A stretch of DNA of 64,000 nucleotides from Chersky-840 sp963811775. GTDB taxonomy: Bacteria; Actinomycetota; Acidimicrobiia; Acidimicrobiales; UBA8190. A model generated the notes under the pieces. It made no database searches. It was not told the DNA's origin and was given only the letters and a program-made list of their open reading frames with translations. Location of the stretch: positions 124,001-188,000 of the forward strand of contig CAWESO010000008.1 of assembly GCA_963811775.1 (NCBI GenBank), in the 5' to 3' direction. Each line of letters opens with the position of its first letter. Positions within the stretch are counted from its first letter, which is position 1. The position numbers and the translations under genes were made by a program. Below are positions 57,430-64,000 of the stretch, one piece after another.

Positions 57430-57813
57430 TCAGCGTCCGCACTGAGCCAGGACCACGGCCGCCGCGATGCCACCCTCGTGGGTGAGGCTCACGGCCAACT
57501 CGGTGATGTCGGCTTCGGCGGCGAGCTCGGCTGCCTCGTCGGTCAGGTGGAGGTCGCACCACCCTGATCGATGCTGGCGTACTTCGATCGTGCGCCACCC
57601 CGGCGCACCGTCGGCGGGCCGCAACACCTTGATCGTCGCTTCTTTGGCGGCGAAACGGGCGGCGAGGGACGCGGCCACCACCGAGGGAGAGCCGGTGCAG
57701 CTCGCCATCTCGTGCGGGGTGAACAGACGCTCGAGGTAGCGGTCTCCGAAACGGGCGACCGACGACGCGACGTCGTCAACTCTGGTGATGTCGGCGCCGA
57801 CGCGCAAACTCAT
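57430..57813 (-). CDS. acpS: Holo-[acyl-carrier-protein] synthase (4'-phosphopantetheinyl transferase)
   Basis: 127 residues from ATG 57813, after AGGAGG 6 bases upstream. Canonical AcpS motifs: LRVGADITRVDDVAS near the start (Asp for magnesium) and FAAKEATIKVLR (W/F-x-x-KEA-x-x-K). It moves 4'-phosphopantetheine from CoA to a serine of carrier proteins. It heads the unit with the carrier-protein ligase, 91 bases before it. An 11-codon open frame just upstream ends by overlapping this ATG. Confidence 0.93.
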   Translation of the reverse strand: MSLRVGADITRVDDVASSVARFGDRYLERLFTPHEMASCTGSPSVVAASLAARFAAKEATIKVLRPADGAPGWRTIEVRQHRSGWCDLHLTDEAAELAAEADITELAVSLTHEGGIAAAVVLAQCGR

Positions 57814-57845
57814 TGAGCCACCTCCTGCTCTGCCCCTCGGTTCAT
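57810..57845 (-). CDS. Possible 11-residue leader peptide before acpS
   Basis: ATG 57845 opens MNRGAEQEVAQ and a TGA that overlaps the acpS ATG (ATGA). The acpS ribosome binding site lies inside it, so its translation could affect acpS. Speculative; such a short frame can occur by chance. Confidence 0.2.
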   Translation of the reverse strand: MNRGAEQEVAQ

Positions 57846-57932
57846 CGGCGACAGCCTTGGTCAGCTTGAGCACCGGGGCCGGTACCCCTCCCCGCCGGGA
57901 CCCTGCCTCGAAAATCAGCTCTGACTCCGGGA

Positions 57933-57938
57933 ATTCTA
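57933..57938 (-). promoter_or_regulatory. -10 box of the acpS unit
   Basis: On the minus strand TAGAAT, near consensus, about 120 bases before the acpS ATG. It implies a 5' untranslated region of about 110 bases, unlike the leaderless genes. No clear -35 is seen. Confidence 0.4.
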
Positions 57939-58209
57939 GCCCGATGCCTCCCCGTTAGGCCGAGCCGAACCGGCCGTTTCCGGGGCCGCCCGCCCCGATC
58001 CGCAGGCCGTCGTATCCCGGTGGAGACCAGACGCCCGCCTGTTGTCATCGTGCCTGTTGGGGTCGGTGTCCACGCTCTTGTGTGACAGATGCGGAAACCG
58101 AGTCTTCGGGCAGACCTCGGGGCGTGAAGCTGGGCGGAGACTGGGAACAACGGACCCGGTCTCGAGGGGCCTTGCGGTACTCTCCGCTCCGTTTGATCGA
58201 GGAGCACGC

Positions 58210-59046
58210 ATGGGCGACTTGGCGGTCGACACGGCGGTCGAGGCGGTTGGCGACGGGCACTACGTGGCGCGGCTCAGCGGTCACTGGGAGATCTGGGGCC
58301 CCATGGGTGGGTACGTCGCCGCCGTCGCCTTGCGCGCCGCGGGAGCGGCCAGCGCCTTCGCGCGACCCGTCAGCTTCTTCTGCCACTACCTGAGCGTGGC
58401 CCGCTTCGACCGTGTCGACCTCGAGGTGACGGTGTTGCGCTCGGGCCGCACCGCTCTGTCGCAACGCGTGCGCGTCATCCAGGAAGGCAAGCCGGTCCTG
58501 GAGGCAACGGTGTGGTCGGTGGCAGCCAACGAGGGCCTCGAACACGACGAGGTAGCCGCGCCCGACGTCGATGGACCAGAGACGTTTCGACCGTTCGAAG
58601 AGCTCGCCCCCGACCGACCTTCGGTCTACAGGTTCTGGGACAACGTCGAGATGGGCCCCGTCCAGCTCTCGAGCTCGTGGCCTCCCCCCGGCCCGCTGGC
58701 GCCGTCATGGCAGGCATGGTGCCGGTTTCGGCCCCGGTCGACCTTCGAGGACGACCCATGGGTGGACGCCTGTCGGTCGGTGATCCTCGTCGACGTCCAG
58801 AGCTGGCCCGCGGCGTCGCGGCGTCATGCGTGGAGAGAACCGCACGGCTTCATGGCCCCCAGCCTCGATCTCTACGTCGCCTTCCACGCGCCCGCTCCCA
58901 CCGACGCGTGGCTGCTCGCCGACGGTGTGGCCCCGGTGTCGCGCCATGGCGTGCTCGGCTGGACAGGTCGGCTGTGGACGCTCGGGGGATCCCTCGTCGC
59001 CTCGGGCGGGGGCCAAGCGCTGTATCGCCGCGTCACGCCGTCCTGA
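58210..59046 (+). CDS. Acyl-CoA thioesterase family protein (double hotdog, TesB-like)
   Basis: 278 residues from ATG 58210, with GAGGAG upstream. The pattern HWEIWGPMGGYVAAVALRAAG, then FFCHYLSVARFDRVDLEVTVLRSGRT (split) and SQRVRVIQEGKPVLEATVWSVA is the acyl-CoA thioesterase double hotdog fold (4HBT_3/TesB-like). The second hotdog is about residues 165-275 (GFMAPSLDLYVAFHAPAP; LASGGGQALYRR). It should hydrolyse acyl-CoA or a similar thioester. Divergent from the acpS unit, so a link with carrier-protein chemistry is possible but not shown. Confidence 0.85.
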   Translation: MGDLAVDTAVEAVGDGHYVARLSGHWEIWGPMGGYVAAVALRAAGAASAFARPVSFFCHYLSVARFDRVDLEVTVLRSGRTALSQRVRVIQEGKPVLEATVWSVAANEGLEHDEVAAPDVDGPETFRPFEELAPDRPSVYRFWDNVEMGPVQLSSSWPPPGPLAPSWQAWCRFRPRSTFEDDPWVDACRSVILVDVQSWPAASRRHAWREPHGFMAPSLDLYVAFHAPAPTDAWLLADGVAPVSRHGVLGWTGRLWTLGGSLVASGGGQALYRRVTPS

Positions 59047-59120
59047 TTCCGACGACGGCTCCCACGCCCACGCGCCCTACGGGACGGTCGGCGCCACCCC
59101 TCGCACCGGCTCCGCCGTGG

Positions 59121-60404
59121 TCAGCTCGGACACGTCGTGGTCATGACAGCGGGCAACCCCGTGGGCTGGTAGGGATCGGGATCGGGGTCACCGCGGAAGC
59201 GGTCCGCGATCCAGTGGATCATGTCCGGCGCCGACGGGGCGATGACGCCGGCGTGGCTCTGACCCGGGTAGATCCATCGTTCGAGGTCCTGGCCCAACTT
59301 GCACATGTGCGTCGCCAGCAGGGCGGTGGAGACCACGGGGATCTGCTCGTCGGACCCACCTTGGATGATGAGCAGCGGGGTGGCGCTCGCATGGGTGAAC
59401 GCACCGGGATCGTTCTCGTTGAGCAGCGTCTTCCAGGCCGGCACGTCGAACGGGTTCGCCTTGGTGAGCTGAGCGAGGGTGTACTTGCCCGTGACCTGGG
59501 AGACGTAGTCCGAGCACCCCTTGTCCAGGTCGGGGAGGAGGCTGATCCCCAGTGGCGTCAGGACCTGGTCCAAAGGAGCCACCTTGTCGCCGTAGGCGGA
59601 ATTGAACCCGCCCGCCGCCATGAAGAGGTAATAGCGAAAGGGGCTCGTCTGCAAGAACTGGTAGATCGCATAGAACTGTGACGGAGGTGCTCCGGCGACG
59701 ACCCCTTTGAGATGCAGCTGCGGGGCGTAGCTCGCGGCGATGTTGAGCGCGAACATCGCCGTCTGCCCTCCCTCGGAATGCCCCCACACGACGTAGTTGT
59801 CGCTGGCGTGCGCGGCGGCGAGATGCTGCGCCGCTCGGACGATGTCGATGGTGTTGCGGGCCGCGCTCACCCCCACCAGATAGGGAAGGATCCCAGGGGT
59901 GCCCTCACCTTGGTAGTCGCTGGCCGTGATCTCCCAGCCCTGGTCGAGGAGGTTGTTGGCCAGCGGGACATCCGTCGTCGGGTCGAGCGAGGGCGTGCAC
60001 TGATCGGCCATGCCGTTGGTGCCGTGGCCCCAGGTGACGACCGGGTAGCCCCCCTTCGGGGGCGCCCGGTCGGGGACGACGATGAGCCCGGTGACCGGGA
60101 CGGGCTTGTCGGTGACCGACTCCGACAGGTACATGACGCGGTAGGCCACCCCATGGAGACCCGTCACGGACAAGCGCTCGGACTTGAGCAGTGTGCCGGC
60201 TCCCGTGGTCGGCAACGGTTGCGGCACGGAGAAGAACGACGGCAGGCCCGTGGGGGCGGGGATGGGCGGCAAGGTCGTTGCCGACGGCTTGGAGGATCCG
60301 CACGCCGCCACACCGACCGCCAGCGCGGCGACGGCGAACATGACGCGCACCGACCGGCGAGCCTCGAGACCCATACGACGCCGGTGTTGGTACCTCATGG
60401 CCAC
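59121..60404 (-). CDS. Secreted lipoprotein, secretory lipase-like alpha/beta hydrolase
   Basis: 427 residues. Signal peptide with lipobox (VGVAACGSS; Cys35). The catalytic fold shows VVTWGHGTNGMADQC, nucleophile elbow YVVWGHSEGGQTAMF (Ser), acid site LIIQGGSDEQIP and His in YPGQSHAGVI. This is the pattern of the secretory lipase (LIP) family, which degrades esters outside the cytoplasmic membrane. It follows the methyltransferase at 60467 by 62 bases on the same strand. Confidence 0.9.
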   Translation of the reverse strand: MAMRYQHRRRMGLEARRSVRVMFAVAALAVGVAACGSSKPSATTLPPIPAPTGLPSFFSVPQPLPTTGAGTLLKSERLSVTGLHGVAYRVMYLSESVTDKPVPVTGLIVVPDRAPPKGGYPVVTWGHGTNGMADQCTPSLDPTTDVPLANNLLDQGWEITASDYQGEGTPGILPYLVGVSAARNTIDIVRAAQHLAAAHASDNYVVWGHSEGGQTAMFALNIAASYAPQLHLKGVVAGAPPSQFYAIYQFLQTSPFRYYLFMAAGGFNSAYGDKVAPLDQVLTPLGISLLPDLDKGCSDYVSQVTGKYTLAQLTKANPFDVPAWKTLLNENDPGAFTHASATPLLIIQGGSDEQIPVVSTALLATHMCKLGQDLERWIYPGQSHAGVIAPSAPDMIHWIADRFRGDPDPDPYQPTGLPAVMTTTCPS

Positions 60405-60466
60405 CCCTTCCGTCCCGGGCGAACCTTTCTACCAGAGCGCCTGGCCGCGTCGTCTGACGCGCCGAG

Positions 60467-61027
60467 TCACCCGGCCGCCGCGGTGCAGATCCAACCGAGG
60501 TCGTAGACGCGTATCTCGATCGACTCGAAACCGGCACGAGCCAAGCGGTGCTCGAGCATCTCGGGGTCGATCGGGTTGTAGACGTCGTCGACGTGGAACT
60601 GCCGGGTGCTTTCGTTCTCGACGCCGTCGGCGGCGACGAGTGCCCCCGCCGGCCGGAGCACCCGGGCCAGCTCGGCGAACACCAAGTCCTGCGCCTCGGC
60701 CGTCGGGATGTGATGGAGCATGTGGAAGCAGGCTGCGCCGCTGAACCGGTTGTCGGGAAGGTCCAAGGCCGTGGCGTCCCCGCACAGCACCGTGACCTTC
60801 CCCGCGAGCCGAGCCGCCAGGGCGGCGGCGAGATCGGGGTCGAATTCGACCGCCGTGAGGCGTCCCGGTCGGGCGCGCAGGACGTCGGTGGTCAACCCCG
60901 GTCCCGGCCCGACCTCGATGACGTCGTCACCGAGCTCCACGCCGCGCAGCGCCTCGGGGAGGATTACCTCCTCGATCAGCTGGCGCCACTGGGGGCCGGC
61001 GCAGAACTCGAGGTGACCGTCGTTCAT
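60467..61027 (-). CDS. SAM-dependent methyltransferase, small
   Basis: 186 residues from ATG 61027. Motif I VIEVGPGPGLTTDVLRA, acidic LTAVEFDPDLAAAL, then LCGDATALDLPDNRFSGAACFHMLHHIP (split) and the post-motif ARVLRPAGALVAADGV. Class I methyltransferase with unknown acceptor. Its start is 44 bases after the phospholipase gene on the same strand. Confidence 0.88.
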   Translation of the reverse strand: MNDGHLEFCAGPQWRQLIEEVILPEALRGVELGDDVIEVGPGPGLTTDVLRARPGRLTAVEFDPDLAAALAARLAGKVTVLCGDATALDLPDNRFSGAACFHMLHHIPTAEAQDLVFAELARVLRPAGALVAADGVENESTRQFHVDDVYNPIDPEMLEHRLARAGFESIEIRVYDLGWICTAAAG

Positions 61028-61070
61028 GGCCGCGCCCGGGCGAGGCCGGACGTGACCTCGGTGGGCGCGG

Positions 61071-62645
61071 TCACGTCGGCACCGGCATCGCGGCACCCGG
61101 TTCCTGCGTGGGCATGGCCTGATCAGCGGGAACCGGGTACGGCACCGGGTGATCCACGTCCACCTCGATGAGCTGTGTGGCCTGGCATTCGCTCTTGACT
61201 CTGGCGTCACTCCTCCCTCGCGTGACGGGCAGGGTCGGGATCGAGGTGTCAGGCGAGCCGACGTGCAACGTCGAGGTCAGATCGCCGGTGACGCTGCGCC
61301 GCCACGTCGAGATGTTGGGCGCCTTCACGCCGAAACGGGCCTCGAGGAACTGCAACTGCGACGTGTGGTCGAAGGTATCCGAGCACACATAGCCGCCCCG
61401 GCTGAACGGCGACACCACCAGGAGCGGCACCCGGAAACCGAGGCCGAGGGGACCGGCAACACCGTCGGCGGGAGACGGCAGGGGATCGACGGTCAGGTAC
61501 TCCCCCGGCGTGCCCGGCGGCGGCACGGGCGGGGTGACATGGTCGAAGAACCCGTCGTTCTCGTCGTACATGATGAACAACACGGTCTTCGACCACGTCT
61601 TGGGATTGGAGATGAGCGCGCTCAGCACCTGGTGGGTGAACCACATCCCGGCGGCCGGGGGTGAGGGGGGGTGCTCGTCGAAGCCCAACGGAGGAATGAT
61701 CCACGAGACCTGCGGGAGGGTGTCGTTGGCCACGTCCTTGGCGAAGTCGCGGGGGAAGATCGGGCTGAACGCCTTTTTGTACAGCAACGAGGACGGATCC
61801 TCGACGTGCCGTTTGAAGTAGAGGAGGATGTTGTCCGAGATGGCGATCGACAGCCGGCTCGAGGGCTGGTAGCCGCTGCCGGGGGGGTTGTACACCTTCC
61901 ACGACACGCCCTTGGCTTCGAGCTCCTCGGGCATCGATCGCCATGTGGCGCTGCCGATGGCACTCGAATCCGAGTTGGTGATGATCACGGGACCGCCTTC
62001 GTGCCCTTCGGGGTCGAGCGTCCCCGACCATGCGTGGAGGCGGTTGGGGTGCGTCGGTCCCATCACCGAGCAGTGGTATCCGTCGGCGATCGTGAATGCA
62101 TCGGCGAGGGAGTACCAGAATTCGAGGTCCGAACGGGTGTAGTAGCCCATGGTGAGCACACCGTTCTGAGGCCCTTCGTATTGCGGCAGGGTGTGGGTGG
62201 CGACAAAGCGATCCATCTGCCCGTGGTTCCAGCACATGTGCTGCGCTGACCATTCGTGGGACAGGTCGAAGGTGCACTCCGCCGCGGTGTTGGTCGTGTC
62301 GAGGTGGAAGGGCAGCAACTGCTCCGCGGCCCCCCCCGGCCACGCTTGAGCAAAGGACCCGAGCGATCCCGCCGGGACGTCTCCGAAGCCGCGCACGCCC
62401 TTGTACGAGCCGAAGTAATGGTCGAACGACCGGTTTTCGTTCATGAGGAAGATGACGTGCTCGATCGCTCCGAGGTCGGAACCGGCCGGTGCCACCCCGG
62501 CGGCCTTGCGCGCCGTCGCCCCTCCGCACGCCGCCAGCGCCATGGTGAAGGCCCCGGCCATTCCCGCGACCAGGACCTCCCGCCTGGTCCGCAGGTTCGC
62601 TCGGGGGTCAACCGGTGGTCGGATCTCCACGTTCGGCACCGTCAC
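61071..62645 (-). CDS. Tat-exported phospholipase C-type phosphoesterase
   Basis: 524 residues from GTG 62645 (TTG 62687 also in frame). Tat signal RTRREVLVAGMAGAFTMALAACGG (split) with twin arginines and a lipobox Cys. The catalytic core matches the phosphoesterase family of bacterial phospholipase C/acid phosphatase: IEHVIFLMNENRSFDHYFG (Glu-Asn metal motif), GPTHPNRLHAWSG, FIMYDENDGFFDHVTPP and FRVPLLVVSPFSRGGYV. It should cleave phospholipids or phosphate esters outside the cell; it may release phosphate. An 11-codon frame just upstream overlaps the GTG. Confidence 0.9.
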   Translation of the reverse strand: MTVPNVEIRPPVDPRANLRTRREVLVAGMAGAFTMALAACGGATARKAAGVAPAGSDLGAIEHVIFLMNENRSFDHYFGSYKGVRGFGDVPAGSLGSFAQAWPGGAAEQLLPFHLDTTNTAAECTFDLSHEWSAQHMCWNHGQMDRFVATHTLPQYEGPQNGVLTMGYYTRSDLEFWYSLADAFTIADGYHCSVMGPTHPNRLHAWSGTLDPEGHEGGPVIITNSDSSAIGSATWRSMPEELEAKGVSWKVYNPPGSGYQPSSRLSIAISDNILLYFKRHVEDPSSLLYKKAFSPIFPRDFAKDVANDTLPQVSWIIPPLGFDEHPPSPPAAGMWFTHQVLSALISNPKTWSKTVLFIMYDENDGFFDHVTPPVPPPGTPGEYLTVDPLPSPADGVAGPLGLGFRVPLLVVSPFSRGGYVCSDTFDHTSQLQFLEARFGVKAPNISTWRRSVTGDLTSTLHVGSPDTSIPTLPVTRGRSDARVKSECQATQLIEVDVDHPVPYPVPADQAMPTQEPGAAMPVPT

Positions 62646-62677
62646 CTTGCTCGTCCCACGTTGTTCGGCGCCGACAT
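62642..62677 (-). CDS. Possible 11-residue leader peptide before the phospholipase gene
   Basis: ATG 62677 opens MSAPNNVGRAR and a TGA overlapping the GTG at 62645 (GTGA). Translation could be coupled to the phospholipase gene, which has no good ribosome binding site of its own. Speculative. Confidence 0.2.
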   Translation of the reverse strand: MSAPNNVGRAR

Positions 62678-62762
62678 CCTGGCACAATCCCTGAACCTCG
62701 CGCCGTGCGGATACGAGCCGAACCGCGGTGCGCGCCGGAGGGACGACCCCCCGAGAGTGTGC

Positions 62763-63413
62763 TCAGATGGCCCGCTCTGACGTCGTGGCCCTCTGCGGGC
62801 GGCGGTGACGAAGCTGGTCGAGCAGTGTCTGTTCGTCGGGGCCCAGACGTTCGGCGGCCCGCCCATGCTGGGGCCGACGAGGCTCTTGGAGACGGTCGGT
62901 GAGAAGAGAGAGATTGTGCTCGGCCGCCTCGAGCTGATTCTTCAAGATGTCGCGCTCGGCCGCCACCGCTTCGGTTTCGGCGTTGGCGCGTGCCACGTCT
63001 CGTTGCAAGGACGCGTTGCGCGCTTCGAGTTGTTCCAGACGGCGGCGGGCCCACGACGAGGATTCGGAGGCGTCGGCAGGAGTGGCAGCGAGACGTGTGA
63101 CCTGTGCCAGCAACGTGGCGGCCAGCTCCTCGTAGTCGAGCGGCCCCTCCGCCGCGGACGCCACGGTCGAGAGCGCGGCCGGGGCTCCCGTACCGCTATT
63201 GGAGATCCGATAAGTGCGCTTGCCCTTGATCTGTCTCGCCAACAAGCCGGCCTTGGCCATCGCCGCGACGACCTGCGTGAACCCTGCGTCGGTCCCTTCG
63301 TAGGCGATCGCCTTCTTCAGAACCGATGTCGCCTTCCCGCCCGAATCTTCAACGGCACCGTGTTCGGCAAGGTACGCGATTATCCGATTGCGAACGCTTT
63401 GATCCCGTGCCAC
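62763..63413 (-). CDS. Winged-helix protein with C-terminal coiled coil
   Basis: 216 residues from GTG 63413, with AAGGAGG 6 bases upstream. Residues 1-70 look like a winged helix-turn-helix (SVRNRIIAYLAEHGAVEDSGG, FTQVVAAMAKAGLLARQIKGKRTYRI split). Residues about 115-175 form a long coiled coil (ARRRLEQLEARNASLQRD, NAETEAVAAERDILKNQLEAAEHNL split), the end is basic and disordered. Probably DNA-binding, perhaps structural or regulatory; no known family assigned. Not part of a clear operon. Confidence 0.75.
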   Translation of the reverse strand: MARDQSVRNRIIAYLAEHGAVEDSGGKATSVLKKAIAYEGTDAGFTQVVAAMAKAGLLARQIKGKRTYRISNSGTGAPAALSTVASAAEGPLDYEELAATLLAQVTRLAATPADASESSSWARRRLEQLEARNASLQRDVARANAETEAVAAERDILKNQLEAAEHNLSLLTDRLQEPRRPQHGRAAERLGPDEQTLLDQLRHRRPQRATTSERAI

Positions 63414-64000
63414 AACTGACCTCCTTGAATGCAGGCGCGACCAAAAAGAAAGTCGATCCGTTCAACGAGATCGGCCACATGCCCCACGGCAACTTTACCA
63501 CTTGCGCACACAACCTCGAATCAGGGGTGCGGCGTCGAGTTCACTCACAAGGGGAAAGATGCCCCGTACAACCGGATTCTCATTGGATTCACAGCGATGT
63601 CACAACAACGCGAGCCGCGTGTGCACCGTCGCCGATCTGTGTCGAGGGAGGATCCGCCTCCGACCACGTCGCCCCGCCGAGGGCCCGCTCACCTGGTGTT
63701 CCGCGCCAGGTGATTGCGCACGCCGGCGACGGTGGGGGGCGACGGTTCAGCCTCGGGAACCGGGTGCCGGGGCGTGATTCGCCTCCGGAACGAACCTCGG
63801 GGTGAGGAGCGACCCGAAGCGCCCAGGCCGGGATGGGGACGCCGGTCCCCCGCCGGGCCGCGACCGCAACCGGGGTGCGGTGGCGAGCCGGAGCTCGGGT
63901 CTCGCCCTGCTCGGGGCCCGCCCCCACCCCGGTGGCGTCCGGGCCGATGCGTGGCCGGGGGCGGGGATCGGGACAGGGCCGCCGCGGACGTCGGCCGAGG
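63414..64000. other. Right end of window, no supported gene
   Basis: About 590 bases. The first 150 contain an A+T-richer stretch that should hold the promoter of the winged-helix gene. The last 300 are extremely G+C-rich and open in several frames, without protein-like composition or a good start; a gene beginning past the edge cannot be excluded. Confidence 0.4.

Noticed and set aside
57842..58207. Possible carrier protein gene upstream of acpS
   Set aside because: I looked in all minus-strand frames for a DSL-type phosphopantetheine site in a small acidic helical protein; none is present.
63589..63927. Minus-strand open frame near the right end
   Set aside because: Arg/Pro/Gly-rich sequence in a very GC-rich stretch, without start signal or recognisable motif.

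Overview
The window is a high-GC actinobacterial chromosome segment, most likely from the class Acidimicrobiia or a relative. Two things point there: secreted proteins built from GYWMVG...GDAGF repeats, and the gene set around an aa3-type cytochrome oxidase. Many start codons have no ribosome binding site but carry a TANNNT box 6-9 bases upstream, so leaderless mRNAs are common. No phage, insertion sequence or CRISPR array was recognised.

Region 1-9.1 kb is a cell-surface block: a truncated nucleotidyltransferase, a Wzx-like flippase, two tandem secreted proteins (IPT/TIG domains plus six 43-residue repeats each) whose N-terminal halves are broken by several frame changes, and a glycosyltransferase fused to a degenerate NodB domain. 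Region 9.2-27.3 kb is mostly core and housekeeping: CYTH-CHAD protein, DtxR regulator, flavin/pyridoxamine-oxidase-like protein, sulfatase, CDF metal exporter, agmatinase (one indel), a PLP decarboxylase, a DNA-repair group (separate LigD-type ligase and polymerase genes that converge and overlap, and a PolX-like PHP protein without the polymerase palm), larBC for the nickel-pincer cofactor, and pheA. A tRNA-Ser(UGA) lies at 27.3 kb.

Region 28-40.6 kb is a respiratory cluster. On the plus strand are a small membrane protein, ctaB (heme O synthase), a SCO copper chaperone and a secreted protein. On the minus strand lies a long, tightly packed run: DoxX-SCO fusion, lipoprotein, caa3-type CtaG (frameshifted), cupredoxin-like protein, ctaC, ctaD, ctaE, a 37-residue membrane protein and a second CtaG-like protein. 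Several of these pairs are joined by 4-base stop/start overlaps.

Region 40.6-48 kb is accessory in character: an AAA ATPase remnant, a K+ channel with RCK domain, a nucleotidyl cyclase, DUF6817, a methyltransferase, a HepT/MntA toxin-antitoxin pair, an unknown two-gene unit and a degenerate tRNA-Ser copy. Region 48-53.2 kb has an ArsR-SRPBCC fusion with a clear promoter/operator, a frameshifted DHFR-like reductase, a sugar-kinase-like phosphotransferase, a GNAT protein and a divergent LysR/methyltransferase pair.

Region 53.3-57.8 kb is the most unusual: a minus-strand unit of acpS, an amino acid:[carrier protein] ligase (class II aaRS-like), an ATP-grasp ligase and a two-module alpha/beta hydrolase. 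It looks like a small pathway that loads an amino acid on a phosphopantetheine carrier, although no carrier gene is visible here. The window ends with a thioesterase-like protein, a secreted lipase-like lipoprotein, a methyltransferase, a Tat-exported phospholipase C-type phosphoesterase and a winged-helix/coiled-coil protein.
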